Notes: generated from the letters alone by a model not told the origin. A stretch of DNA of 64,000 bases from Pilaira anomala (GCA_025716855.1 JAIXMQ010000055.1:1-64000); one strand, 5' to 3'. Positions 11,614 through 24,067 are shown, numbered from the stretch's first letter. A program made the numbers and translations.

Positions 11614-12370
11614 TTACATACCCAGCACATCTGCAAATTTAGCATTTTTCTTTTCATTCATTTCTTTACGTTCTTCGATCTCAGAAGGATCGACTTTAAC
11701 TACTAATACAGGACAAGGACAATGCTTTGTAAGATAATTCGAAACTGAGCCCATTACTGTTCTAAATATATCGTAAGTTTACCGTTCTTAAAAAAATATA
11801 CCACTTTGTTTATATCTACCTTTTAATAGCACCAAGTCCACGAGAACCTGTTATTAAATATTTAGGTTTTGCAATACGACAGTAATCGGTAGCCGATTCT
11901 TTTGGATCACCCCTTAAAACTTCAGATCTGACCTTTTCAAACTGAAGGTACGTACATCAAATAAAAGAAGGAAAATTTAGAAACATACAGATCAATCTAT
12001 GTATTTGGCTTACCCCAATTTTTCTTAAAGCTTGAATTACTTCGTACATGAATGCGTCAGCAACTTGAGATAAAGTTGATTCCATAACGTCGTCACGAGA
12101 AGAACATGAAGTACCACCAGCAGAAATCATTGGATTGAACATGGTAGTGTAGTCAGATTGATTTACGATATGAAGAATACGGATATCATCCGAAGGTCTG
12201 AGCATACCGAGTTTAATTGATTTTGCAATCACTGCATCACCGTAGAGAGAGTGATCGTAAGCGACGACAATAACGCGATGTTTACGTGGGTGTTCAGTTT
12301 CAGGGGATAGAGGTGCAGGAGCAGGGAAAAATTCTGTGGGTAAAGGGCTGGTTGGACCTGTAGATTCCAT
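11614..12370 (-). CDS. Universal stress protein (UspA family)
   Basis: A single-domain UspA-type nucleotide-binding protein of 208 residues in three exons (12370-12014, 11941-11820, 11761-11614). A Pro-rich N-terminal extension of about 30 residues precedes strand 1 (HRVIVVAYDHSLYGDAVI). The C-terminal ATP-binding signature G-x2-G-x9-G(S/T) is intact across the second intron: GSRGLGAIKR-TVMGSVSNYL, then CPCPVLVVKV. It is therefore expected to bind ATP, as in the UspFG/MJ0577 group, rather than belong to the non-binding UspA group. The precise role is unknown; relatives respond to stress and starvation. Confidence 0.88.
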
Positions 12371-13955
12371 TTTTTATGTATAGTTCTAATAATAACGAGA
12401 AAATAAAGAAGTTAAAAAAGAAAAAGTAGAAAAATTATGGTTTATATAGAAATCCCCCGGCTATATTATTAGTTTTTTTTTTTGTATGTGTGAAACCCTG
12501 TTTTACCATCTTTCTGTTTGGTGGATCGTGCGACTTTTTATTGTCTCCGAAACTCTTTGGCATAAACTTGTTTTGGCGGGAATGAAATTAAGGCATAAAA
12601 ATCATCCCACACTTTCCCTTTTTCATATGACTATTATTTTTATTATTCGTCATTTCCCCTTTTTGACAAGTTAAAATGTAGTTACATTACTAAACATATG
12701 TTTAACATTAAACCGGTCCAAAAATTTTTTTGATTCATCAGTGGTACATAGGGCTATAAGAAAATTCGAAAGTTTTTATCAGACCAATGTCACATATGTG
12801 TATCTGATCTGAATCCATTCAATATACAATATGTACAACTTGAAACTATTAATCTTTTTACTATTTGTTTGTTGTATGACATAAAAATATTAAATATATA
12901 CTTCAAAAAAAAAAAAGTTTACCCATGCTATTTTTGAATAATATTATAGGTTTTTGTTGTGATTAATAATAGGAACATCTGTATCAATGAGTTAATGAGT
13001 AAATTTCTCTACGATCAAGGCCTCTTATGCTTATATAATGCTTATTAATAATCTAGAGCATACTGTAAAGTCTACTAAGATTGGTGGTGGAAGTATGTAG
13101 GTAGTTCATTTATATGAATAGCAGCTAGCTCATTCATTAAATACAAGTCTTTTGTTTCTTCTCGTGAATAAATAAAGGTTACACCAAAACGTATAATGCG
13201 AATAACTTATGTTTAGCATTCAACTGACAGATTGCTTGAACAATAAAACGTCTCGAATATTCGGTTTGACTGTACTCAAACAAATAATAGCTAATTCAGA
13301 TAAATCTTATTTTACCAGTGAGCATTATTTCTTTTGAATGTACTTCCTGACACTGGTACTACATGTACATCATTTCTCCATATATATTGTACTGAAAAAT
13401 AGATTCTTTTAATAAACAAAATAAAAGGTTCAAATTCAACTCTTATCTGCATGAGCCTCACGTCTCGAGAATCCAACCAAAGAATATAACTACACACAAA
13501 ATTACGTATGGGTAGCAAAACCAAATATGTATTACTAATTACCTATATTTTGAGTGCTTGTACATACATATATATATATAGGTTCATGGATTATATAAGC
13601 TCAGTAGAAAAAGATAGACAGAATATAATTACATGGATAAAAAAATAAATCAACTGATTATAATGATGAACTCGTAAAATTATAAGCAAAAAGAACCATT
13701 TTTTATTTTTATATGTTTATTAAAAAATTTTAGGAACATATACAGATATATACAGTGTATACCTAGTAGTATCAATATTATTTTCGAGTAAGTTTTATAT
13801 ATATTAGCTACTAGCAATTAATAACTCGAAAATGTAGTTAGAAGGGGAAAAAAAAAAAAAGTGAGAGAGAATGTATATGTGAAATAGAATTATATATATA
13901 TATATATATAGTGTGTATGTATGTGCTAAAGATATAATTTTTATACGCAGGTTAT
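12371..13955. other. Gene-poor intergenic region
   Basis: About 1.6 kb with several short ORFs on both strands but no spliceable or recognisable coding pattern. It holds the presumed stress-protein promoter on one side and the 3' flank of the RFX gene on the other. A (TA)n microsatellite lies at about 13892-13909. Confidence 0.5.
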
Positions 13956-15945
13956 TTACTTTGAATTAGGATCAGACGTACTTGCAGTAGGAGAATCACC
14001 GAAATAGAGGTTTGGGCGAGGTGATAATTCATTTTTTTGTTGTTGCATTAAAGTATAATTCACTTGAGCAATATTCTCTTCAACGAGATACAAGATGTAA
14101 TCATCCAAGAAGAGTCTTAAATTATGGAAAGAACCAAAGCTTCGGGCTTGTTGCAACGTCAAGTCTTTCATGATTAAAGACGTATAGAATGTCCACTTTA
14201 AGAGTATTTGCTTTGATCTGGCCAAATAATGATTTGCATCATTGATTGAAGCCTATGAATATATATAAAAAGAGTTTGTTACTTTTTATTTTATTTTATT
14301 ATTTTCTGAGTACTTACAGGTGTATATATTTTCAAGTATTTCTGGACAATGTTGGATAACCATTTCATCCAGTCTTCAATACCATTTTTGTGGGCTAATA
14401 ATTCGTAAATATCTCGACGTACTATATAATAAATAAAGATTGAGTAAAAATAAAAATAAAAAATAAATACATTATGTAAATATACGTACAAATCGTCCTA
14501 ATTTCGAGGGTATCGCATTCACAAACCCATAAGGTCTGATCGAGTATACCATCAAAGTCAAAGCGTTCCCAATCTTGACACATAACTGTTACATGTTCAG
14601 GCATACTTAATACAGCGGCGGCAGTTTGAGCAGAAAAGTTAAGCGAAAGTTGTCTACGAAACTTAGCAGAAAAAATACGAGCGACTATGCAAAAAAAAAA
14701 GACATGAGTGATAAAATACTTTTTTTTTCTTTTTTTTTTTTACCATCGGCCTTTTTATGATAAAATGTAACAGGGAAGCGAGTCAAAGTTGATTGAATGT
14801 AATTTCTTAGTTCACGTGTATAGGTTCTTAAAGTTTTTATAACTTCAGGGGATAATACATGATTAATCGAAGGTAGAAAAGTAGTTATCATGGCCTTAAA
14901 AATAAATATTAATGCAATGAGTTGATATGAATATAGATGTGAAACTTACATCGTAAAGTGAACAATCCCATCTCCAAACGGCTTCAGTAATTTCAGGTTT
15001 GGTTTGAATAAGACGAACAAACTCTTCAGGCATGTTATTATAGAATGTATTCATACACTCGCCAACCTTTTCTACCTGATTGGTAGAAATAAAAAGAAAG
15101 ATTTCTTTGCAATGACGTTCGTATGTGTGAGTAAAAGAAGCGACTAGATTGTTGTCAGTTTCAGACTGATTCAATCGAACTGATGTAAAATTCGAGGTAT
15201 TAAAGGTAGATGTGGTTATGACTGAAGGGGAAGGAGGAATAGAACTAGACGTACTTGCACTCGCGACACTTCCCGAATAGGCAGTAGGTGAATTTTGCAT
15301 TGGACGTCCACTTTAATAATAATAATAATAATAATAATAGAGTAAGTATTCATAACACAAAATTAGAATTTATCATTTTAATTACTTTATAATTTGTCCA
15401 TCTTCTGGTGTTCTTACACGGATACCACAGTAATGATATTTAGATTGACCTCTTACGCCCAATCTTCTTGTCTTCAAATCAGGGAATACAACACGCAAAA
15501 GCTTACCAAATGTAGCTGAATTGACAGGTGTCAAATCTTGAGCAATACAATAAATTTTGTAATGTTCAAACATATTTCTTCTTGGTACATTATGCTCTCT
15601 CTCTCGCACATAATTTGCTCTAATCCTACAATTTATCAATTGTTAGGTTCAATATAAAACAGCTATAATAAATCTTACCATGTTGTAACATGCATACTAG
15701 TTTCTCTATCAGCCATAATATTTGGATCTAAAAGATCTTGATGACTAGAATCATTGCTACCGCGATTACTTACTGGCGTGGCCTCTTCTTCTTCATTAGC
15801 ACCATTGTCTTTGTTTTTATTTTTGATTCAATATAGACAAGAAAAAATAAAATATGTTTAAATATGTTAACTACTCACCATTGACTTCAGTTGTACTTTC
15901 CATTGTGTTGGTCGCCATGGTTTGTTGATTTAAATGTAATGTCAT
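13956..15945 (-). CDS. RFX-family winged-helix transcription factor (Crt1/RFX1-like)
   Basis: A DNA-binding regulator of the RFX family; fungal relatives (yeast Crt1/Rfx1) repress DNA-damage and cell-cycle genes through X-boxes. At least seven exons; the ORF starts MTLHLNQQTMATNT at 15945, and a second in-frame ATG at 15918 is possible. The winged-helix domain lies in two exons: HVTTW-IRANYVREREHNVPR, then TFGKLLRVVFPDLKTRRLGVRGQSKYHYCGI. This includes the recognition-helix and wing residues that contact the X-box (KTRRLG, GQSKYHY). A Ser/Thr-rich linker and a conserved C-terminal region follow (ITEAVWRWDCSLYD, MPEHVTVMCQDWERFDFDGIL). The protein ends about 40 residues after NELSPRPN. A likely X-box lies upstream of RAD51 in this window. 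Confidence 0.92.
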
Positions 15946-15947
15946 GC

Positions 15948-15978
<31 letters not shown>

Positions 15979-16202
15979 GACAAAATAAAAAAAAAATATA
16001 TACGGCAAAATCAAGTTTTCTCTTGTTACTCAGAAAGAATCAAGAGAAAGGAAAAGGAAAGAGAGGAAATACGAAATATTTAACAGAAAAAAAATAAGAG
16101 TGTGACAACAATAAAACAAAAGTTGCGGAGGTACAACAACTGACAACAACAACGTATAAACTTGAATTTATCAATACTACTCTTCGTTTTGTTTTTTTTT
16201 TA

Positions 16203-18436
16203 TTAATCAACAAAAACTCTTGCGTCGACAGATGGAAATAATTCAAAGAATGCCTAATATAAAATGGTACATAAGTTTATATAGTTATTCAAAAGATCAA
16301 TTTTCTTTTTCTTTTTACCTTTAATAAGTCGGTACCATTCTTAACATCATCAACACCACTTGTTTCACGAATTGAATGCATACTTAATTGTGGATTACCG
16401 ACATCTATAGATAGTAAAAATAAAGAGAGATTTTTTTAGTAGAGTGAAGTTGCTATATAATATATAAGATCTATTTATCTCTATTTACCAATAGTACGAA
16501 TACCGAGTTTAGCACTTAACATAGGTCCAATGGTAGATCCACAGCTAGAATCATTACGAACCACAAATTCCTTTAAATGTAAAAAATAAAATAAGCATCT
16601 TTTTCGATCTTGTGTAAATAATTTTAAAATTGTGTACCTGGATCGGGATTTCTTTTTGGCGGGCAATTTCACGTAAAATTAAACTTGTAGGTGCAGTAGT
16701 AGCATATCTCTGCAGTAAACAAATAATATAAATGATTCATTGTTATGTAAAGTAAAATAGACTTACCTGATTAGCATTGATCTTAATGACAGTACCTTGA
16801 TGCATTTGAGGACGATGATTTTCCTCATATTTTTCAGCATAATTAGGATTGACGGCATGTGCCATATCTGCACTAATCAAGAAACTCTTATGTACAGCTT
16901 GTTCAAATGCTATTTTTATATTTTTAGGTGCTGATTTACTACCAACGTTTGATGATAAAATACGTTCCATGGTTGTAGGTAATAAATTGGAATTGGCTCC
17001 ATGAGCAGATGTACTGCCAATTTCTTCATTGTCAAATAATGAAATTAATCGAATATTGCTTTCGTCAGAAACGTTATCGCATGATTTAATTAATGCCTAG
17101 AGGTTATGCTATTAGTTCAGATATCGGAAGGATAGGGAATAAAATATTTGCATTTTACCATAAGTGAGCAATATGTCTATACAGAGGGAAAAAGCAAAAA
17201 AGTATATATAAGTATTTCTGTTTGTTATACATTGTTTGTTATACAGTTGTTACCATCCCTAAATTGTCTAATCTTGCAGAAAAGATGAATTCGTCATAAA
17301 GACCACCTAATGTGGCTGGTTGACTATCAAAAAGACATAACTCAAAATCGCAAATTTGACGTGCTATGGTTTTTGTAAATAAGAATCATAGATAACTTTA
17401 AATGATATCGCATCATGTATTATACCTTCTACATTCATTGTTTCAGCAAGTACATGAATCAAAGCAGGGTGATGGTTCTTAACTTGATTGGGACCCCATG
17501 ACTTGTCATCCTTCTTTGCATTTAATGCACTATGTTTGTTTTTTTTTTTTAAAAAAAGAGGTTTAATTTCAAATGTATACTTAGAATGGTAACAAACAAA
17601 TAAAAAAAATAAAAACCTTTTTGCAGTGGTAGCTAATACAGGCAACATATGAACTTCTTTATTGAATCGAAAGGCTTCGTTTGCAGATCCATCTAAATGA
17701 ATTGCAAGTGTAGGAACACGTAAGATAGGTCTAATGTTTAGGTGTTTTCTTAGTTGATATTGTATATAGAACTACATGTCTATTTACTTACTTTTTTATA
17801 TGAACCAGGGTATGTTTATACGTTCCATCATTTTGTTCAACCATCACACGCCCAGCAATTCCCAAGTCACGATCAAACCAAGTGTGCCTGAAAAAAAAAC
17901 ATAAATAAATAAAGAAAAAGGGGGAGAAAAAAAAAAGCATAATTTTACCAAATACCACCACCATAAAGCTGTACGCCCACTTCAATATAGCCTACATTTT
18001 CCTTCTTTGAAATCGGTTTCACTTTCAAACAAGGAGAGTCTGTATGAGCGCCAACGATTGAGAAACCGCCTTGACCTGCTTGATACTTATCCCCTACAAC
18101 GAATGCAACAAGAGAAGAACCGTTTCGAGTGAAATAATATTTTCCCTTTTTTTTCAAGTGCCATTCGTCTTTTTCACTAATTTTTTCAAAGCCTGCCTTT
18201 TCTAAACGAGTAGAAGCTTCATGAACTGCGTGAAAAGGAGAAGGAGAGGCGTTTAAGAAGTCGACAAAGTCAAGTGCTTCTGCTTTATGTGAGTGGTGTC
18301 CTTTCAAAGTAGAGTAATCCATTTTTTTCTCAGATACAAAAGAAGAAGCGATCAAGGTGTTGGAGGTGGCAATACTAGGTGTTCTTCGTTTGAAAGATTG
18401 ACTAAATTGTTTAAATAGGTGAGAGCAACCTACCAT
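16203..18436 (-). CDS. Aspartyl aminopeptidase, M18 family (DNPEP/Ape4-like)
   Basis: A dinuclear zinc aminopeptidase that removes N-terminal acidic residues; yeast Ape4 and mammalian DNPEP are mainly cytosolic. About eight exons. Metal and active-site blocks are complete: [13 protein letters not shown] (His), SARLDNLG (bridging Asp), LFDNEEIGS (Glu pair), [13 protein letters not shown] (Asp) and [10 protein letters not shown] (final His). It ends [14 protein letters not shown]. The first ATG (18436) adds 38 residues before a second Met at MDYSTLKG. That leader is rich in Ser, Arg and Lys and almost lacks acids, so it could be a mitochondrial presequence or simply extra. The main enzyme would be complete from either start. 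Confidence 0.93.
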
Positions 18437-18547
18437 AGTGATAAGAAGAAAGAAACAAAATGAAACAAATGAAAAATATAGAAACTTTTTTTATGTTTCG
18501 CACACGTTCGCACGCACTCGCACACATGATTGTTTTCGTGTTCTATT
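18437..18547. other. Upstream region of the aminopeptidase gene
   Basis: Short promoter-side spacer with alternating CGCACA repeats (about 18498-18525). No specific site is recognised. Confidence 0.3.
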
Positions 18548-19290
18548 TCAAGCACAGCAAAAAGGTAACGCGAGATAAGTAAAAAGATAATCTGTCATAA
18601 CGGCGCTACAATTCATAAAAAAGTTTATCTCTAATAACAGTGGAAATCTGCTAGTTACAACGTAAAACCAATTGAAGAATTCGTGAGAATCCTCAAGCAT
18701 ATCATTTATATCCTGAAAATCAAACAATTTTAAAAAATAAAGAGTATTAACTAGTTTATTCAGATCTATGAAAAAATTCATTTCGATAATCAAATCTGTC
18801 TAATATCTTTTGGTTGTTTTGTAAATCTTGAGCATCAAAAATAAAGACTGTATTGTTCAAGATAAAAGTCTCAATTGCAATTTTCTTGATGGCGGGATTA
18901 TTTTTAATTAGATTCACTAAATCAATGCTTCTTGTTGTCAATCTGGCAAAGCCTATATTGAAATTAAGCAAATATGATCACAAGAATTATATATTCCAAA
19001 AGGTCTTAAGTGTTCCCAATGACATTTTCAAAGCTTTCCATTACTTTGCTATCAGTTTCCAAATCTCGCTCTGCAAAGGTGTAGAAGCCCAACTTAATAT
19101 AGATACGTATACTCTTGTAGCAAAAGGTCGTTCCTTTAAATTTCCAAGCATTGATTATATCATTCGAGTGCTATTTTCAATATTATCATCGGATGAAGAC
19201 TTAAGAGCATAGCCCATAAGCTCCATCCCATCACATGCAAGTATCTTCAAAGAGTTTTGGTATCTTGGTAGCAAATGATTGGGCTGTATT
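18548..19290 (-). pseudogene. Decayed protein-coding relic, possibly an F-box/leucine-rich-repeat gene
   Basis: Broken minus-strand frames read like protein but are interrupted by stops and frame changes. From higher to lower coordinates: LKILACDGMELMGYALKSSS, then LTTRSIDLVNLIKNNPAIKK, then a stop before INKLVNTLYFLKLFDFQDIN and FFNWFYVVTSRFPLLLEI. The spacing of Leu/Ile/Phe and the SRFPLLLEI ending recall the leucine-rich F-box proteins that are abundant in Mucorales. This is only a resemblance. No intact start or splice pattern restores the frame. Confidence 0.35.
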
Positions 19291-19330
19291 TGAATTAAAA
19301 ACAGATGTGAACACTTTTACAACTGTATGA

Positions 19331-19385
19331 GTTGACCTACTCGCTTCGCTCGCTGACGGCCATCTCGCCCTAACAGGCTCAGACG
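19331..19385. repeat. Short GC-rich insert-like segment
   Basis: A GC-rich island (CTACTCGCTTCGCTCGCTGA.., then GGCCATCTCGCCC) in DNA that is otherwise about 70% AT. It includes overlapping TCGCT/AGCGA-type inverted motifs. It may be a fragment of a dispersed repeat; no copy was found elsewhere in the window. Confidence 0.3.
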
Positions 19386-20795
19386 GAATATCTTACATAT
19401 CGAATACATGCAATCTACAAAAAAAAAAGAATATCTGTTATTGAGATTTATTAGACATGAACCTCACATCTTTTTGATAAAATTATTAGAGCCTTGATAT
19501 AACTTACCACTGACGACATGTATTATATAGGTTTTAAACTTGTTTATTTCTTCGAACAACTTCTTGCCGGGATAACGTACGTTATTAAAGAAGAGATTAA
19601 CTTAAATAGTGGTGGTAAGGAAGTTTTATTCTGAAAGTGAAATAAAAAGAAAGAGACAAAAAAAAAAAAAGTGACTTATATTGAAACTGAAAAAAAAAAC
19701 CTGTTTGGTTTGTAGCGTGTGAAAAAATAAAGAAGTCAGTAACAACAAACAATCCTCACTCTAAGTTTAATCAGTTATCAACTCATTCTCGCCTCCATCG
19801 AAAAAATTTCCTTGACCATCTTCAAAACTAATTTTTCCCTTCAAAGAATACATGTTATCGATACCTATGATATTTATGAAAAGGTACAAAATATATATAT
19901 ATATATATATATATGCAATTTGAGTTGTTAAAATACGTAGTTTGAGAAATCACAAGTGCGCAATTTGGCCAATTAAAAACGTGTAAGCACTGTGAGTTTA
20001 AGGAATGTGGAAAGGAGAGAATTGATTTTTTATCTATTTCAAGTGTGCGCGTTTTTGCCACAAATTTTTTTTTTAGGACAGTAAAGTATCCATAAAAAGT
20101 AATTATTTGTTCTATATGTACAAGGGTTAGGGACGCTATAATATCCGGATCTTGCAGGTAATATGCATACATGTAAACGCATTCCTCATCGAACTTTTTT
20201 TTTTTCCTGAACGCAAAATATGGTATGTAAAACTTCTTTATTTTAGGTCATGCTTTTTTTTTAATTCATTCTTTTTTCATGAAGATCTTTTGTTTTTAAA
20301 TGAAAAAATAATTAAACATCATGTTGTGAAAAAATAAATAAAAAAAAAATAGCTTATTTTAAAATGTTTGTTATAAAACAATTTTTTTTTTCTTTTTGCC
20401 TTTTGATACAAATAATAAGGGTTTATTGATCTTTTCCTTTTTAGTTAATGAATTGATTCCTATATCACCAAATCGAGCGTAAAAAGAAAACATTTATTTA
20501 CAGCATGAATATTCGGTTCATAGTATAATAGTATATATTATTTTCAGGGCGTAATCAATTCTCAATTGTTTCAAAACGTACGAAATGACATTTGTATTTC
20601 TAAAATTTCTGTAATCATTCTTTTAATGTTCTATTTATTTGTACTAGCATGTCTATAATGAGTGAGAAAGTCAATTGATGCACAATAACTAAAAACAAAT
20701 AATGCATTTATGTTATTCTAAAATAATTTTCAATTAGCTCTAGATATATATATATATAAAAGGCCTCATATTACATAAGCACACAGGTGTACAAG
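19386..20795. other. Gene-poor region
   Basis: Long AT-rich spacer with a (TA)n microsatellite at about 19890-19913 and several T- and A-runs. Short ORFs on both strands show no coding pattern. Confidence 0.45.
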
Positions 20796-20972
20796 ATGCA
20801 ATTAGAAAGACGAAATGAAAATAGTAAAAGAGTAAAGATTATTGATCAGATAAACATCATAGTTTCATTAGCTATGTATATTTTACTTCAATTCATAACG
20901 TTTGAGGTTTCGATATTATTTATTATACAAACGATGTTATATGCACTAGAATGGTATACACATTTTAACTAA
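20796..20972 (+). CDS. Possible small membrane protein (58 aa)
   Basis: ATG to stop encodes 58 residues: a charged N-terminus (MQLERRNENSKRVKIID), then two hydrophobic stretches (INIIVSLAMYILLQFITF and VSILFIIQTMLYALEW). A good TATA sequence (TATATAAAAGG, 20752-20762) lies about 35-45 bp before the ATG, with a plausible start site between. No family is recognised. The context is gene-poor, so chance is possible; the promoter-like layout is the main support. Confidence 0.3.
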   Translation: MQLERRNENSKRVKIIDQINIIVSLAMYILLQFITFEVSILFIIQTMLYALEWYTHFN

Positions 20973-21213
20973 TGACAGGAGAAGAATAAACAAACAAGCT
21001 GAGATAAGATTTTGACTAGAGCCAAGCTGATTGAAAAGTATGTTTTTCTGCTTAGCAAAAAAAAAAAAGAGTGCGTGCGTATATATATTTAAATTTTTGT
21101 TAATAAGTATAAGTAAGCTTCATGCGGAGGCCCAATATGAATAGAAGAAAAGAAATAAATAAAAAAAAAGTTTCTTCTATTTTCTTCTTTCTATTCAAAC
21201 ATAATATAACAGA

Positions 21214-21929
21214 ATGAACTGTTCTATACCGGAAGGCAACGAGACATCAGAAAAAGAAAAAGGATATCTACCGCCGATTCCAGTTGCTTTACGCCATCCC
21301 TTGATTGTCACATCAGTAAAACAATATCGTACTGAATCTCAACCTGAACAATTGCAAACACATATTGTATCGGAATCGTTTATTCCAATGGCGCCTGATT
21401 TAATAAAACCACCTCGAAAGAGACGTCGACCGCCTTTTTCTTATTCGTCTTTAATAGCGCAAGCCATATTGGAAAGTGAAAATGAACGTATGACATTAAG
21501 AGATATTTATTCATGGATTACAAGTCGATATCCAGCTTTGTATAATGAAAAGGATACGGGTTGGCAGGTAAAAAAAAAAAAAAAAAAAAAAAATTACAAT
21601 TGCAGAACCCTAACTAATATATACATATATATACATTAATAAATTAGAATACAATTCGACATAATCTTTCATTAAATCGATGTTTTAAAAAGATGTCTAA
21701 AGTAGGAATGGACGGTAATAAAGGAAAAGGAGGATATTGGACAATTGATCCAGCACATATGGAAAAGTTTAAAAATGGTGCATTTGCCAGAGGTTCTTCA
21801 AGTTTGTTACGGCGGAAACCGACCGCTCGTCCATCTCATTCACCTTCATTACCCGATTCCCCCGTGTCTAATCCATCTGATAGCACGACTACTTATCCCA
21901 TAATGCAAATTCATAACTTATTAAACTAA
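21214..21929 (+). CDS. Forkhead-domain transcription factor
   Basis: A 211-residue forkhead protein in two exons (21214-21567, 21648-21929). A basic patch (PPRKRRRPPFSYSSLIAQAI) opens the domain at about residue 70. Helix 3 is encoded after the intron (NTIRHNLSLNRCFKK), followed by wing 2 residues GKGGYWTIDPAHMEKF. The domain is complete and the protein ends soon after in a Ser/Pro-rich tail (SHSPSLPDSPVSNPSDS). No FHA or other extra domain is present, so it is smaller than yeast Fkh1/Fkh2. The target pathway cannot be told. The intron contains a run of 23 A right after the donor. Confidence 0.9.
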
Positions 21930-22132
21930 TTCTTCTCACTCTATCATTTTTTTCTCCTCTTTTTTTTTTTTCCCTTAATAAAATAATATCAATAACAAAC
22001 AAATGCTTGTGTGATACAAAAAATAACAGATTATTTCTTTGCATCTAACTCCACATGTACATTTGAATCAGACCCGACTACTTGGAATCAATGGCGTAGA
22101 TTAGTGACGTCTCTAAGTAATAGTTAACTCGC

Positions 22133-22133
<1 letters not shown>

Positions 22134-22170
<37 letters not shown>
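22134..22170. repeat. Poly(dT) tract, 37 T
   Basis: Run of 37 T on the sense strand ending 27 bp before the MED6 start codon. Probable promoter element; length uncertain. Confidence 0.75.
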
Positions 22171-22171
<1 letters not shown>

Positions 22172-22197
22172 TTCTTCTTTTTACTTATACTTTCAAT

Positions 22198-23203
22198 ATG
22201 CAGCGCATGACAGCAACTGAAGACTTGACCAGTGTAGAATGGCGTGATACTAACTGGTTAGAAGTACGATTGATTGAGGACGGGAGAGAAATAGAATACT
22301 AACCTACACATATTATTAGCGAGTAGGTGGTTTCCAAAACCAACAAATGGTGCTTGATTACTTTGCACTTTCACCCTTTTGGGATCGCCAATGTAATAAC
22401 CAAGTATTATCTATGCAAACGCAATATAACGATTTAAGACAACCTTATGAAGCTACAGTAGAAGCACTTCGGTAAAGTTTTTTTTTTCATCTATTTTACT
22501 TTTTTTTTTGATCATTTAATGAAATGAATAGTAAAATGACGGGCATTGAGTTCGCAGTTGTGCATGAACAACCGCCTGTATGGATCATTCAAAAGCGATA
22601 TCGACGTGGATCAGCTATTGATGATGTGAATCCTATTGCTACATATTATATTATGGGAGCAAACGTATACCAATCACCTACAATTTATTCAGTTATAGCA
22701 AACCGTTTGGTATGAACTTATAGTAACTTTTTTATAGGATAAAAAGAAAGTTCATTAATATTGTTTATATATATATAGTTGACAAGTTTGTTTCATGTAA
22801 ATAGTGCGTTTAAAGAAACAAAAGATATGATCGAGTTTTATCCATCGAAAGGATATACATGGAAAACCGCCCCTGATACGAAATCACCAGTAACAAATGG
22901 AAATACAACTAAAGGCGTTTTACGTGCACAGGAAACACAGGCATTTCGACATTATATGGATAGAGCAATTGAGACATCATCTATAAAAGTAATGCAGGCA
23001 CGACAAGCGATTGATGCACCTGAGGAAGAAACACAGAAACACAATACAGAATCTACATCAACGCAAAATCGAGGTATATATGTATAAATATACAGAAAAA
23101 GTATAAATATGCTTACATTTTTTTCTTAGAGGAAGTAGGAGGAAAACGACCAAGAAAGAAATTAGATGAAAGTGGTAATCGTAAAAAGAAAATAACAAAA
23201 TAA
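22198..23203 (+). CDS. MED6: Mediator complex subunit 6
   Basis: Head-module subunit of Mediator, linking transcription factors to RNA polymerase II. Five exons. The N-terminus EDLTSVEWRDTNWL joins across a 56-bp intron to ERVGGFQNQQMVLDYFALSP, matching the family pattern W-x-D/N-x-x-W ... VLDYFSLSPFYD. Next come CNNQVLSMQ, KMTGIEFAVVHEQPPVWII, ATYYIMGANVYQSP and SAFKETKDMIEFYPSKGY, all Med6 hallmarks. The last exon is basic (KRPRKKLDESGNRKKKITK). The first ATG after the 37-T tract is taken as start; a second ATG lies three codons later. The stop is only 8 bp from the stop of convergent PHO88. Confidence 0.93.
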
Positions 23204-23211
23204 AAAAATCT

Positions 23212-23923
23212 TTATTGAACTTTGAGAGCCTTTTCAGCACGTTTAATTGAACCTTTATCAGTCTTGGGTTGATTCTTTTCATTTACGATACCAAAGATAC
23301 CAGAAACACGGAATGGACGACGTAATTCACCATGATTTGTTTTAGCGCCAAAGAAATGAATACGAGCTTCATTTGTCAGGAAAAATGTCTTGAAGCTCAA
23401 GATACTTTGAACTATCAGAGGTTGAATGTATCCGTATTTTAAATGAAGGAAGGCGATAATGGCAAGATTGGTAAATCCTTGATTTAATTGTTTTTTGACA
23501 TCTGCAATATCGTAGTCTATTGTTTTATGTACATTTAGAAATCATCTTTTTTGAGTTTTTTGAGTTTTTTTTTTTTTTTTACCCATATGTGTTGTTTCAA
23601 TTAAAGTATCTGCGGTGCTAGTACCATTCCATTGTTTACCACCAGGTAAAACATAACGCAATACAGTAGTATCTATTACTGCATGTTAAAACGCATTTTT
23701 TTTTATTTGAATTATTCTTTTGTTTACCATTCTTTTTCTTAATAACAGACATGAGATAAAAAGATAAAGCGATGATGATGAATTGAGATCCCAAATAGAA
23801 TGTACGAATGGAATATAAGTTCTCTGGGTTGTCTAAACCAGAGTAACGTGTCACTTGGTAGACAAAAAAGTAAGCGCCAAGATTAAACAATGGGTGGTTG
23901 ACTATACGTTCCCAATCCAACAT
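23212..23923 (-). CDS. PHO88: PHO88/SND3-like ER membrane protein
   Basis: Homologue of yeast Pho88 (Snd3), an ER membrane protein first linked to phosphate transport and later to SRP-independent targeting of membrane proteins. Three exons. The N-terminal half has a hydrophobic region (NLGAYFFVYQVTRYSG; FIIIALSFYLMSVI). Conserved blocks are TTVLRYVLPG, DYDIADVKKQL and the C-terminal KTFFLTNEARIHFFG and GELRRPFRVSGIFG, ending with KTDKGSIKRAEKAL. These match the family end to end. The start MLDWERIVNHPLFN is the first ATG in frame with the conserved region. Confidence 0.9.
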
Positions 23924-24067
23924 ATTTCTTTTTATATATATGTACAAGAAAGCTTTATTCAATTTATGAAAATAAAAATAAATTTTGATTTTTCAATATG
24001 ATTCATTAAAGCGCCGGTCTATAAAATGTAAATGTAGTATAATATAAATTTTATTAATTCTATAAGA

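Noticed and set aside
12486..12674. 62-residue plus-strand ORF near the stress-protein gene
   Set aside because: No promoter, no conserved pattern and composition like the surrounding non-coding DNA.
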